NCBI GenBank assembly: GCA_029339505.1 | Contig: JAQISU010000192.1 | Location: 1,468,501-1,532,500, forward strand | Length of the DNA: 64,000 nt | From: Unio delphinus | Taxonomy: Eukaryota > Mollusca > Bivalvia > Unionida > Unionidae | Reading direction: 5' to 3' | Shown here: positions 35,785 through 49,248 of the stretch, one piece after another | How the letters are laid out: every line of letters starts with the position of its first letter | Numbering within the stretch: the stretch's first letter is position 1 | The notes under the pieces: model-generated | Seen by the model: the letters and a program-made list of their open reading frames with translations, nothing else | Databases searched by the model: none | What the model was told of the DNA's origin: nothing | Translations under genes and position numbers: made by a program

Positions 35785-36715
35785 TGCGAGATAGCTTGGG
35801 AGTTTAACTGAACGATGAAGCGAGATAGCTTGTGAGTTACACTGAATGATGATGTGAGATAGCTTGGTACCTTAGGAGTTACACTGAATGATGATGCGAG
35901 ATAGCTTGGTACCTTAGGAGTTACACTGAATGATGATGCGAGATAGCTTGGTACCTTAGGAGTTACACTGAATGTTGATGCGAGATAGCTTGGGAGTTAC
36001 ATTGAATGATGATGCGAGATAGCTCGGTGACTTAGGAGTTACACTGAATGATGATGCGAGATAGCTTGGAAGTTACACTGAATGATGATGCGAGATAGCT
36101 TGGGAGTTAAAATGAACGATGAAGCGAGATAGCTTGTGAGTTACACTGAACGATGAAGCGAGATAGCTTGGTACCTTAGGAGTTACACTGAATGATGATG
36201 CGATATAGCTTGGGAGTTACACCGAATGATGATGCGAGATAGCTTCGTAACTTAAGAGTTACACTGGATGATGATGCGAGATAGTCTGGGAGTTACACTG
36301 AACGATGAAGCGAGATAGCTTGGGAGTTACACTGAACGATGAAGCGAGATAGCCTGTGAGTTACACTGAACGATGAAGCGAGATAGCTTGGTACCATAGG
36401 AGTTACACTGAACGATGAAGCGAGATAGCCTGTGAGTTACACTGAACGATGTAGCGAGATAGCTTGGGAGTTACACTGAACGATGAAGCGAGATAGCCTG
36501 TGAGTTACACTGAACGATGAAGCGAGATAGCTTGGTACCATAGGAGTTACACTGAACGATGAAGCGAGATAGCCTGTGAGTTACACTGAACGATGTAGCG
36601 AGATAGCTTGGGAGTTACACTGAACGATGAAGCGAGATAGCCTGTGAGTTACACTGAACGATGTAGCGAGATAGCTTGGGAGTTACACTGAACGATGAAG
36701 CGAGATAGCCTGTGA
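35785..36715. repeat. Minisatellite, ~34-bp unit with longer variants
   Basis: About 26 copies of a unit containing GCGAGATAGCTTGGGAGTTA followed by CACTGAACGATGAA. Two size classes alternate: a short unit and one carrying an extra GTACCTTAG. The right half has higher-order repetition in which blocks of two to four units recur. Confidence 0.93.
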
Positions 36716-37187
36716 GTTCTAGTTTAAATCATGATACGTATCTAGATGACTTTCTGGTTTGCTATAGTGGTACACCATGGTCCCGTGAATTCTAAATTTA
36801 CTTTCTTTATCGTGGTTTCTCATTGGCAAGAGAATACAACACGTGGACCCAATTATTCTTCCTTAAGTTGCATTCTTCAGTTTTCCAGCTTTCAATCCAT
36901 ATATCCATATCAGTTTTCTCTTATCAGTTCAGTCATATTAAGGAAGTTATGTGGTTGTCATGAACAATATAAAAGCTCCACATGTATTCGACCTTTCTAA
37001 CACAATAAGGTCTTTAGAGATGCATACATAACTGTTATTGATACTTGGCCTTTATCCCCGCTGAATCAATATCGTTATCGATACTTGCCCATTGTCCCCG
37101 TTGAATATCTTTATCGATATTTGGCCTATTGTTCCCGCTAAATCAGTATCGAAGAAACTCGAGAGAGAACAACTAAATTTCAATGGA

Positions 37188-37192
<5 letters not shown>

Positions 37193-37244
<52 letters not shown>
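37193..37244. repeat. (GT)n microsatellite
   Basis: About 50 bp of GT abutting a family B SINE. Confidence 0.95.
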
Positions 37245-37245
<1 letters not shown>

Positions 37246-37246
<1 letters not shown>

Positions 37247-37500
37247 AACGTAGCTTTAATCATTTTTTCAGTCGTATCGTGTCAATGTGTGCAGTGTGGC
37301 AGTATATAGTGATGTCTAGAACTGGGGCATCATTCTTCAGACATGTAGCATAATGCCCCACCCTGTCCAGTCACATTATCCTGACACCAGACCGACCCGT
37401 TCTAACACTAACCTCTTAATACTGACCGCACAACGAGGCAGCTATTAGTACCATTTTTATAAGTATTTGGCATGACTCGGAATCCGAAGAGGACGCTCTA
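37246..37500 (-). mobile_element. tRNA-derived SINE, family B (head-truncated)
   Basis: Minus-strand copy starting with AACGTAGCTTTAATCATTTTT (inverse of the 3' end) and carrying the GACATGTAGCATAATGCCCC body block. The tRNA head is mostly lost after GGCATGACTCGGAATCCGAAG. Confidence 0.8.
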
Positions 37501-38059
37501 TTTGGCAGTTAAATTATCCCAACTAAAAGTGAAATTCAAAAGTTTAAAAATAAGAACTATACAATCACCCTGTTTTCGTATTGTAGTTAGAAAAATCTCA
37601 TAATTCCTTTTACAAAGTACAGTCTTTTTCGCTTGTAGCTCAATTCCTATACACCGTTGCATGTACGGCCATGCAATGTCACGTGTGCACTCACCTTGAT
37701 CACTTATGTCAACACTCATAAAAGTTAACAATGGATGTAGTGACCTACTTTTATTGCTGCATTGTCTGTTACATGACCTTGGTTTATGTACTGTACTGTC
37801 GAAGCAGGCAAGATACATCATTCAACATAATTCCATCTTGATATATTCTTAGCGTTTACCTTCTAATTTGTATACAAGCATAAGGCTGAATAACGAAAAA
37901 ATAAAAATAAAAATCTTTTTTGGGGATTGTTGTCATAAACTGGAAATACAATAAAACCAGTTTTATGTTATACTTCACTTGCGTCCTCCTTGTCAAAGAC
38001 AATGTACTAACAGATCAGACTTTCAAACAATGTTGCATACAACAACAAAAAAAACAAAC

Positions 38060-38063
<4 letters not shown>

Positions 38064-38134
<71 letters not shown>

Positions 38135-38159
38135 CTATCTAAACGGCTCCATAAAAATA

Positions 38160-38246
<87 letters not shown>

Positions 38247-38250
38247 CGTG
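38064..38250. repeat. (TC)n and (TA)n microsatellites
   Basis: A (CT)n run (38064-38131), a 30-bp spacer with a CTAT motif, then a (TA)n run (38163-38246). Confidence 0.95.
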
Positions 38251-39255
38251 CATTTCAACATTAACTCCATAGCCGTCCGTACCTCAATAAATTATCAGAC
38301 CCCAGACCTAAATAAAAATGTCTACAAAATACGAAACATCCGGATGAATCCATTCGCACTTGTCTCAATTTATCCCTAATTGGATAGACTGGTTATTTTA
38401 TCCTTATTACAGCACATGAAAAACGCCCTTTATCTAGCCTAGAATCTGGATGTGAAGGCTTTAATGCAGTCATCTCTCCCTCATCTTTCTCCAACAATAG
38501 TCGGCAAAATATTCTCCAATTAGGTAAATTATTGACACTGGGCTGCCGCTGTATTTCTATAGCCGAAATTATGGAGCGATGAAATATCCGAGACTCCAAA
38601 TGAACGGTGTCTATTCAAAGCGCACAAAGCTGTTCAAGTTTTTTTAAAGACCCAACAAATGATTTTTGCTGTATTATAGTAGGTATTATGGCTGACAATG
38701 AGGTATTACGTATCAGTCCTTAAGCTTTTAATGATTCCCTTGCTGCTCGTGACGTTCCGACGCAAAGCGGGAATCAATCCAATCTAAGGTCCATTTGAGA
38801 ACAAAACGCGTGTATGTTATCAAAGAAAAGCAGCCAGATTCAGTAGCACGCACTGTAGCAATCATATGGGTTTATACAAATCCACCAAATGTCTGTTGAA
38901 AAGAGAAAAAGATGTCAACAATGTATCCTCATCCATTCTAGTATCTTGTGTCAATCCGTTCAGCTCTTAAACTTCGTGTCCACGCTTTGGTCATTTTGGT
39001 CATTATACAATGTACCTGGCTCAGATGACGTTTAAACAAAATGACAAAAGAAACTATGATTTGTAATTAATTTTAATTGCTAGCATTACCTAAGTTGCAT
39101 TATGATAATATTCTGTTTTCAGGTAATTCAGTTCTCGCGCTCATCATGCAATACTTTATATAAACATTGCTAGCATCCTGGCGATAATCATGTCTTACAA
39201 TATAAATTATATTATAATGTTATTCCAGATATGATACATTATTTTTTAATGTGAT
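38251..39255. other. Non-repetitive, possibly conserved non-coding DNA
   Basis: About 38280-39000 is more complex and balanced in composition than the surroundings, with no long open frame. It has sites such as TAATTGGATAG, CCAATTAGG and GGCGATAATC. It could hold regulatory sequence; this is only an impression. Confidence 0.3.
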
Positions 39256-39257
39256 GA

Positions 39258-40275
39258 ACCAATTTCGTCCACAATGCAGAACACATAGACTATCGCTTGA
39301 CACAATGAATAACATCAAAACTATTGTTTGAGACAATGAATACTATTTGGGTTATTGCTAAACACAATGAACAGCATATGGACTGTTGCTTTAAACGATG
39401 AATATAATATGGATTATTGCTAGACACAATGAATAACATATGGACTATTGCTTGACACAATGAATAACATTTGGAATGTTGCTTGAGACGATGAATCACA
39501 TACGGACTATTTCTTCACACGATGAACAGCATATGGAATATTTTTGACAAAACGACGAGCATATGTACTTTCGATTGTCCATGAATAGCGTAGACTATTG
39601 ACACAGCGAATACTATTTAGACTATTGCTTAACATAATGAATAGCGTATTGACAATTGCTAGACACAATGATTAACATATGGACTATTGCTTGGATAATG
39701 AATAGCGTTGACTATTGCTAGACACAACGAACATCATATAGACTATTGCTAGACACAACGAACATCATATGGACTATTGCTAGACACAACGAACATCATA
39801 TAGACTATTGCTAGACACAATGAATAACATATGGACTATTGCTTGGATAATGCATAGCGTTGACTATTGCTAGACGCAACGAGTAACATATAGACTTTTG
39901 CTTAACATAATGAATAAAATATAGACTATTGCTAGAAACAATGAATACCACAGAGACCATTGCTAGACAAAATGATTAACATATGGACTATTGCTAGACA
40001 CAATGATTAACATTTGGACTATTGCTAGACACAATGATTAACATATGGACTATTTCTAGACACAATGATTAACATTTGGACTATTGCTACACACAATGAT
40101 TAACATATGTACTATAGCTAGACACGATGATTAACATATAGACTACTACTAGACACAATGAATAGCACATGGACTATTGCTTGATACAATGAATAGCACA
40201 TGGACTATTGCTTGATACAATGAATAGCACATGTACTATTGCTTGATACAATGCATAGCACATGGACTGTTGCTT
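39258..40275. repeat. Minisatellite, ~31-bp unit
   Basis: About 30 degenerate copies of a unit containing ACACAATGAATAACATATGG followed by ACTATTGCTAG. Divergence is high in the left half and low around 39720-40260. Confidence 0.9.
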
Positions 40276-41664
40276 AACATAATATGATATAAAGTATCAT
40301 TACTTACCCGAGTATACCAATCAATCTGTATATAGTTCACTCGTGCATTAGATCATAAAAGCGTTAAAACTTATCTTCGTTTTAAAAATTACGCATTCTC
40401 AAAACAGTGTTCACAAAAATAGTATATCTTGCGATATATGTCATCCAGTCTCACTTTTCAGGCTATGACTGGAACACCGCAAACGTGATAATGTGAGTTA
40501 TAATGAAGTGGGCATATTTAGTAGATTCTATCTTATTTCCATACCATTATTGCAATATTCAATCCTTCAGTCTTTTGGAAAAAAATTAATAAGCAAGGTT
40601 GATTGCACCAACATCATCCACATTTGTCCAAAACAATATTCATACATAATTTTCAAATTTTATCAACACATATCCAAAACTGTACTCAAACAAAATGTTC
40701 TCGACTTATGAACACAGGTCGAAAACTATATTCAAAAATATTATTCGTGACTTATGTTATTACCATAATGGCTAAAAGGAATTATCAGTCAAACAGATGA
40801 AGTCTTGTATCCTCACGTTTGGGATACTGAGCACTGTGGCTGAAGAGCATCCATGCCGAATGATTTGATTTACTTTCAGATTTTTTAACGCTACATTTCC
40901 AGTGGCTAATCTAGAGGTCCCCAGAACATGTCCCCTAGACAGTCGTTGTCAGATCTTCACTTAAGACAGTGGCAATCTGACCTTAATTTGACTGGATGTT
41001 CACTGTCGTTTCTAGTAATTTATTAATTTACTCACCTCTGACTTCCCAGAAGGTTCAGTCATGGAGCAGTCGTTTGAAGGTTACACAACCTCCATACTAA
41101 TGGGGAAAGACACATTCAATTGTGTAGAGGTACTTATCTGCATCCAAAGTATAAACGTTGACAGAACAAATGTTATGTAAGCTACCGAAGTTGTAAATTT
41201 CGATAATTGAGTCAGTATTTGTACTTTCCGTTTGCGTTTACGTTTACGTTGCTGATTAAGCTTGCCACATGTCAGAATTATCTATATCTCCGCCTCCTCC
41301 ATCTCTCGTCTTCTTTAAATCACAATGACCACCCTATATTCCAACAAACTCATAAAGAGCTAAATGACGCGTCCTCGTTAGTACATCTGCGGTGAGTAAC
41401 CTAAATTTTAAAACTGCACGTTTAAGAGGGTTTTAACTTAATTTTCGGCGAAGCTTTAGACACTAAAATATATCATGTAAGTGGCAGTTTATTAAATAAC
41501 TATTTGTAATTACCGTATATTTACTATGTGTAGCTCTATCCGTTAGAATTGATTGCAGTATATAGTTTCTGTTCATAAACCAGAATACACTGTGTAATGA
41601 GCGTCAACATAAACCTAACCTTGAAGATATACTGAGGTATCCCTTTAGCCAAAGTCAGAATAAA

Positions 41665-41699
<35 letters not shown>

Positions 41700-42030
41700 C
41701 TATAATTAGATGTCCTAGATCCACTTAATTCAATATGATGACATACTAAACATTTCTGTTCTCAAATGTTGGATTTGTACAATTTGAGTGGTAAGTCACC
41801 TTCATCGTTTTGAATTAGGAGCTTTTATATTTGAGGTGAACAATCATAGTTTGAGATTTGTTATTTCACTTGGTTTTTGTTCAATTTCTGTATTTTAGGG
41901 GTTGGTTCTTATTCTTCTAGCGAAGATCATCTTTATTTCTATTGATTTTATATCAATAATGTATTAATTTTACATCAATAATATTTTTTAATTCAAGAGT
42001 TTATGTGTGTACGTGCGTGTGTGTGTACTA
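40276..42030. other. Host non-coding DNA
   Basis: No gene recognised. Contains a short (TA)n tract at 41669-41696. Confidence 0.5.
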
Positions 42031-42039
42031 TAAGTACTA

Positions 42040-42110
42040 TTTTGGTATTACTCTGCCGAGGCTCGAACCATCGACCTCCCGCATCCGAAGCGGACGTTTT
42101 AACTACATGT
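42040..42110 (-). mobile_element. SINE family B fragment
   Basis: Only the tRNA-like head remains: CCGAGGCTCGAACC and GACCTCCCGCATCCGAAGC, the inverse of the B-box region. Confidence 0.55.
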
Positions 42111-42461
42111 CAGTCTCTATTTAAATATTATGTTTGCGTTGATGAAACAATGCTTATGCTAAACTTAAATATCAGATATATGTTTTGTTCAGTCTTGCTG
42201 TTTGCGGTACAAAAATAAATTGTTTTTAAGCTTTATTGACAAAAGAAATTTGAAGATTAAACAAAACCTGACGAAGAGATTTTGTTGCACACTTAAGCAT
42301 CGTACAATATCTATTGATTCTACTCTTGCTTGCAGACGTTTACTTCAATGCGTAAATGATTGTGAGGTCTATTCAAATCAGAATACATGTTTGTGTTTCG
42401 ATCACCGTGTATTATAAAGCAACATATATGTCTCGATTGGCAAACTCACTGTTCCGATCAG

Positions 42462-42570
42462 CACTCACCTTGTCCTCATAGGCTACCACGCTGTCCTAAT
42501 CAGCAACCTCCTTGTCCTGATCGGCAACCTCCCTGTCCCAATCGGCAACCTCCCTGTCCCAATCCGAAGG
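42462..42570. repeat. ~21-bp tandem array
   Basis: About five copies containing CAACCTCCCTGTCCCAATCG. Confidence 0.85.
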
Positions 42571-42599
42571 TATGCTGATCCTTGCTATATTTCTTCACC

Positions 42600-42772
42600 T
42601 TCTACGGAATTACTAGCGTATCGGATTTGTGATCCAAAGGTCGCGAGTTTGATACTCACCAGGTGGACTGTCTTGATGATGCCTTTGCAAGAGGCATTTA
42701 CCTCCCATTTTCCGGCATTATGTCGCCAATAATGCATTAAATGTGCCGTCAAATCCAACAAACATTAAACTC
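42600..42772 (+). mobile_element. tRNA-derived SINE, family C (probable)
   Basis: A tRNA-like head with GGATTTGTGATCCAAAGG and B-box-like GGTCGCGAGTTTGATACTC, a short body, and a CCAACAAAC tail. Unlike families A and B. Confidence 0.55.
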
Positions 42773-43914
42773 TTCCCCTTCTCGTTCTAGTACAAAACTG
42801 ACAAAAGAAGGTTTATATTTTTGCAACAATAGGTTGATAAAATATGAAGTGAATTAAAAGTGTAATTTGTTATTAAGTAAAAAATGTATGCATGTCATGA
42901 AAGAATATGCATTGGCATGTATCCCTGAAAAGAACAGATGTTGTTTGAATAATATTTTGTTTAGATTCACAGGAATAACCGTATGAACAAAGGAGATGTA
43001 TTCCCGATCCACAGATAAGACTTTAAGGACTATATTGCTGTTTTCATATTGTACAAGAATAATTTTTTCAAGCACATATGTGTTAACGATCCATCCTTTA
43101 AAATGTTTCAAAGTGTACATATCTGCTCCAAACCCGCCATTCTGAAGCAAGTACCAAGGTCAAAGATTTAACGGAAACTGGTAAAAAAAATATTCCAGTC
43201 GGGTGTCTAGTATCCCATGTAACATATAATAACACTTAATTGCCAACGTTATCAGACTCCTTATACAGACGAAACTACTCATCAGCTAATATCGTGTCCA
43301 TAAGCACAAAGGATGAAGCACTGATTTCGGTCACATATTATTAGTAACTTTCATATTCAACCTGGTACTTGTCGCCATAATATTTATGACAACCAGTCTG
43401 TCGACCAGCACCTACATGTTAGTCAGTTGCATTTTTTTCTGCAGGAACTTTACGTGGATTTTACAAGTAATGGGATTGATGATTTTTTTGTAACTAAAAC
43501 ATTATGTTCTTTGTAATAAATCTTTATTTAAATCTTAGAGAAGGCGAACTAAGGTGATAATAATAATTGGAAGTATCATCCCAAATCATTCTGCTAGGAC
43601 TACTACTTGTATAATGATTTCGTTGCATTGATTAAATCGACGCATAACCGTTTTTGATGCAATAATTATCCTATGTATGTAATAGCGGTCAACGACAGGT
43701 CAGCACAAATGGTGCTATTTGGTGCAGAAATAAAGGTAAAGTTCAAGAGAACTAAATGGATTAAATAACAATTATAGAAGGTTAAACCCTTCCCAAAAAA
43801 TTGAACATGAAGTACAAGATAAAATATAGAACGTAAAGATAGTTCAATTATGTTAAATGTAAAGAAAGAGTTGTATGTATATGTGTATAACAGAACTATG
43901 ATATTACACAAAAA
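42773..43914. other. Host non-coding DNA
   Basis: AT-rich; no gene recognised. Confidence 0.5.
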
Positions 43915-44228
43915 CAAGTGTCCTCGTGATTCTTATATTTGTAACTATTATCTTAAACAAAAACATGTGTACTCGTGATTCTCATATATGTAACTATGAT
44001 CTTTCGCAAAAACATGTGTCCTCATGATTCTCATATCTGTAACAATGATCTTACGCAAAAAGAAGCGTCCTCGTGTTTCTCATATCTGTAACTATTATCT
44101 TACGCAAAAACAAGTGTACTCGTGTTTCTCATATATGTAACTATGATCTTTCGCAAAAAGAAGTGTCCTCATGATTCTCATATCTGTAACTATGATCTTA
44201 CGCAAAAAGAAGTGTCCTCGTGTTTCTC
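43915..44228. repeat. Tandem array, ~61-bp unit
   Basis: About five copies of a unit containing TCTCATATCTGTAACTATGA and CGCAAAAAGAAGTGTCCTCG. Confidence 0.85.
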
Positions 44229-45355
44229 CTCGTGCAAATCAAGAAAATGTACATGATGATTATGTTAGACGCACCTGTGGTCCCATATATATTATTCTTT
44301 TCCGGGTAATAAAAATATGTTTATTTGGTTCGTATTACTGCAGAGGCCAATATCCATTGTTTCCACGGATGCATGTGTTGAATTATGTTTGTCCATCACA
44401 ACGCCCCGGGCAACCAACATTGTTTCAATGTTAAATGTGAGCATATGTCGGAATAAAAATAAAGTTATTTCTTTATATAATTTAAATAGTATTAAAACAT
44501 TGCTGCAGTGCACAAGTGTGTAACTGAGACAAATTCAATCAACTTATGCTGTACGGTAAAATTATGTTATAAATTATACATTCAGGTGTGTATCTCTGAG
44601 ACTTCTATAAATACGTTTTCCAATTAATGTTCGAGTCAAATGTCTTTTCTCATTTGGAGTAAAGTCATGTTTTCATTACAGAACATACAGATTTTGCTTT
44701 TGCAAGAAAATTCTGCAAATCTTCAGGGTGAGACACTACTTCACTTACCACATGACAAGGTAATCATATCAATCAGCTCAGATATTTTTACTTGTCAATC
44801 AATAAAATCAACGTTGCGTCAAAACAGCTTTATTTAACTGTATATTAAAATTCATCCTTCTCAAAATACTACCTTCACAATTAGCAGTGTATTAATATCA
44901 CGTGTATTTTTTTTTAACGTTTCGGAATGGATGCACCTAATTCATATGATATCAATTAACACGTTGGAAACGTGCAGCTGGTTTATATGTAATAAATAAT
45001 GGAGTATACATATTACTTTATATTATCTCCTAATATTATCAATACATGTATTTTATAATAAAACCCATGGTTTGGATCCATTGAATCTTCTTGTTCCTGT
45101 TGTTTTTGTTGTTGTTATTCATCTTATTCTTCTTAATTTTGTTATTATTATAATTAGTAGTAGTAGTATAGTTCTTGCTCATTATTCAACATGTCGTTCC
45201 AGCCGACATGACATCTGACTTAACAAAAGTGTGAGTTATATATGAAACATTTTATTTTCTATTTTGGGATTCTATCCTTATTTGCATTTTCTGTTTTCTT
45301 TTTAACATGCCTACCTTTATTGGTACTATATTGCCAGTTCCCTGCTGATGTGCTG
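44229..45355. other. Host non-coding DNA
   Basis: No gene recognised. Short (TTG)n and (TAG)n runs lie near 45095-45170. Confidence 0.5.
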
Positions 45356-45357
<2 letters not shown>

Positions 45358-45386
<29 letters not shown>

Positions 45387-45490
45387 CATACATACATACA
45401 TACATACATACATACATACATACATACATACATACATACATACATACATACATGCATGCATGCATGCATGCATACATACATACATACATA
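45358..45490. repeat. (CATA)n microsatellite with (CATG)n interior
   Basis: About 130 bp. A CATG block near 45450-45472 interrupts CATA units. Confidence 0.95.
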
Positions 45491-45561
45491 TTGTGTTCCT
45501 AAATTCGAACAAGTTTTCCGGGAACAAGTCTGTTTATATAATCACGAGTATGCTTAATTCA

Positions 45562-46472
45562 TTTACTGTAGACAATGGATTCTCTCAGCCTTACTTGAAT
45601 TATCATTCTAGATATTAGTTTAAATTACTGTAGACAGTGGATTCTCACAGCCTTACTTGAATTATCATTCTGGATACTAGTTTAAATTACTTTAGACAAT
45701 GGATTATCTCAGTCTTATTTGAATTATCATTCTGGATACTAGTTTAAATTACTTTAGACAATGGATTATCTCAGCCATTCTGGAATTATCATTCTGGATA
45801 CTAGTTTCAATTACTGTAGGAAATGGATTCTCACAGCTTTACTTGAATTATCATTTTGGACACTAGTTGAAATTACTTTAGACAATGATTCTCTCAGCTT
45901 TATTTGAATTATCATTCAGGATACTAGTTTAAATTACTTTAGACAATGGATTCTCTCAGCCCTACTTGAATTATCATTCTGGATACTAGTTTAAATTACT
46001 GTAGACAATGGATTCTCTCAGCCTTACTTGAATTATCATTCTGGATACCAGTTTAAATTACTGTAGACAATGGATTCTCTCGGCCTTACTTGAATTATCA
46101 TTCTGGATACTAGTTTAAATTACTGTAGACAATGGATTCTCTCAGCCTTTCTTGAATTATCATTCTGGATACTAGTTTAAATTACTGTAGACAATGGATT
46201 CTCTCAGCCTTACTTGAATTATCATTCTGGATACTAGTTTAAATTACTGTAGACAATGGATTCTCTCAGCCTTACTTGAATTATCATTCTGGATACTAGT
46301 TTAAATTACTGTAGACAATGGATTCTCTCAGCCTTACTTGAATTACCATTCTGGATACTAGTTTAAATTACTTTAGACAATGGATTCTCACAGTCATTCT
46401 GGAATTGTCACTCTGGATACTAGTTTAAATTATGTAGACAGTGGATTCTCTCAGCTTTTCTTGAATTATCAT
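45562..46472. repeat. Minisatellite, ~61-bp unit
   Basis: About 15 copies of a unit containing ACTGTAGACAATGGATTCTC and GAATTATCATTCTGGATACT. Central copies are almost identical; the edges are diverged. Confidence 0.93.
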
Positions 46473-49230
46473 TCAGATTTTCGTCTTGTTCTGTATTCAT
46501 TGATTCAAGTTGCCAAGCTAGCATCGTCGATGTTGATTGTTTACTTTCTGTTTACAACAAGTAGGCCTTGGTAGTGAACAAGTTTTCGGTTAACCCATGA
46601 ATTGCATAAATGATGAGCCAATCCTGTTGTTAGACGGTTATATAATTTAAATCGGTATGAGCCCAATTAGTCAAGCGTTTTAATCTAAGTGTCTTTATAG
46701 TTGTGAAAATGAAAATATAGATTTAAAAAACTTAAGCGTACATTTCGTAATATAAATGTACTGTCTTGTGTTAGTCTGCGACCACAACGTAACCGGAACA
46801 CATTTAGAACCCACTCAAATTGATGAGAACGATTCGGATTGTTTACACGAGTAAAACGTTGATTCATCAAATATTCTGTATGATGACATTGTATTCCTAA
46901 TGTATTAGAACTAAATATATATATTATATAATTATTTTTTCAGTATAAATATCAATATGATGTTTAAGTGCAACTTTTAGTATTTCCGATCCGGACTCGT
47001 GTACATCAAAGCAATCGTAAGGAATGGAACAAAATGGCTGTAACCCCTCGATAATTGATATTGACGATGACAGATGTTGTCTAGAAAAGGTACATAAATA
47101 TTTCACCGGAGACAAGCATGCACAAGCTAGCTATTTCATGGTTAAACGCGCTTGCCTGGCATGTTTCTCAACTATCGCAGGCGTCCAGGTGTGGATTTTT
47201 CTAGTGCTGCACTTGAATTACATATCCTATAATCATTCAGAGTTACTTCGACTATTTCTGCAAGTCAAAAATATGCTTGGGATGTATGTCGTCGCAGTAA
47301 TTAACAGAATTTACATACACTTTGTTGGCTAGCAATTTATCAGGCAGTAAAGAAACCCAATCTATTCGTACCACCTCGGTTATTTCTAGGACTGGATTGA
47401 CTGCAACATTCACAGAGAGGTTACGAATGATACAAATATTTAAATTGTTTATATCTTTTCTGTTAATCCTTATTTAGTAAATAGTCGAAATGGTCCAAAT
47501 GGCAGCTATCGACGTACATTCGAGGTATGATCTGAAATATTAGCATCGAAGTTGTGAAAGCTCCTATTATTTGTGAACAGACTATGTGATGGTTCAAATG
47601 CATATAAGCTGGTAATAAACTTTAATCAGAACGTTTTCAAAACTTAATGACAACATTTATATTGCCACCGCTGTGAAAATGATCGCCACGTCACTTGGTC
47701 CACCAACGTTGACCCGATAAATACGAATAACTTACATCGCTTTCCAAGTCATCCAATTCAGTCACTTCTTTGAAGCGAGAAAGACTTCAAGACGTTGAGT
47801 ATTTTCTATTCGGCTTTTCACTTTGTCGCGCTATAACTTAATACGGTTTGTTTTATTTAGAGACTCTTTGCGAATGTGGTGTGAAGTCGAAAGGTATCTC
47901 ATCAGTTTAAATTCTCTACTTAGCACGTATATAAAACTATTTTATGTCTTAGGTTACTCTGAAAAATTAACATGTTTTAAGATTTATTTTAATCTAGCTA
48001 AAACTATATTAACACCAATTTATCTTGTTCAGTTCAAAAAGTGTTCAAACGCAAATAATGTAGCTGGATTTATGACATATGGAATCTAATTTCCTCAGAA
48101 CGCAATTATACCGATTTCAAACCTCATCTCTACAAACACCATCGCGCATGTTCTGAATGTATGAAACATATTGTTGTAAAGGTCGCTGTAATTTTCGCCA
48201 ACCAAAACCTTCTTATCTTTTCCTGAAAATCCGAGATTAAGATAATATTTAATTCCATAAAATCTTCCCCTATTGCGCGCATATCGTAGCCGAACCGTCC
48301 GTTTTCATAATAGTTTAAACAGAGCATTCAGATAAGATTCTGAGGCCCCATTCAAATCTAATTTCTGAAGCAGGCATCGAATCAGCTATTATTCGGTCGG
48401 AGTAAAATTGTTAAGAACCTTTTATGGGCCCGGTCCAAATTAATTTCGTGGCTTGTGGAGAGTAGATGCTGGAAGAAATAGAAGCATTAGTAAAGCTACC
48501 ATTGCAGCTGAGCCCAACGACAGACATTGTAGGCGAACAATACCTTTTCTGAGTGTTTCTGGATGAATCGAATTCCCTATTTTATATAGAGGAATTTCAT
48601 TTCCGCGACTTCATGATGGTTTTCAGGGAGTGAACAAAAGACGCTTTTCTTAGTCTCTCTTATACATGTCCACATATTTCTAAAGCCATTTCGAAGTAGT
48701 ATTAATTGACGGCAGGCTAGCGCACTTCATAAAGGAATCTGATAAACATTCGTTGGAGATGACGCTCGGATTCAAATGTTTTGAAAGAACCTCTCTTGCC
48801 TTAAATTAAGCCTAGACATAATTGCATTTGAAATAAATGAAAGCTCGAAACTTTCTAGCTCTGATTATGAATCTTCGGTCAGGCCAAATTATGTCCCCAA
48901 AAACGATATGTTTATCTAAAGGTCAAACGGCAAATAATTTTACTCGGTCCTTTGCAATCTATGTTATGTACTGTCAGAATGTCTCTTTGGGCTAAATTCC
49001 AGAAATAATCCCCTCTCAGTGAAAGCATTTGATCTTAAAAACTTTATGCATAAGTGCCGTCGATTACGGCCATCCATCCATGTATGTTGTTACTTTTTCT
49101 GTCGGTCACACTGCTTGGCCGCCAGCGGAATCTTATTCTACCTTGACTATGCAGGCATTATTTTCTGCCTTTTTGTCTCCCTGTCCCTCTTGTTGTTGTT
49201 CTATATACCAGTGTGAGTTCGGTATACGTT
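46473..49230. other. Host DNA, partly non-repetitive
   Basis: No convincing exon found. About 48080-49050 looks unusually complex and free of repeats (for example ATTGCGCGCATATCGTAGCC and GGTCCAAATTAATTTCGTGG) and could be conserved regulatory DNA. Confidence 0.35.
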
Positions 49231-49248
49231 CGTGTCTATCGTTTATGC

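Noticed and set aside
47024..47332. 102-codon plus-strand frame as a host exon
   Set aside because: No recognisable domain, no convincing splice sites, and the true ATG context is weak.
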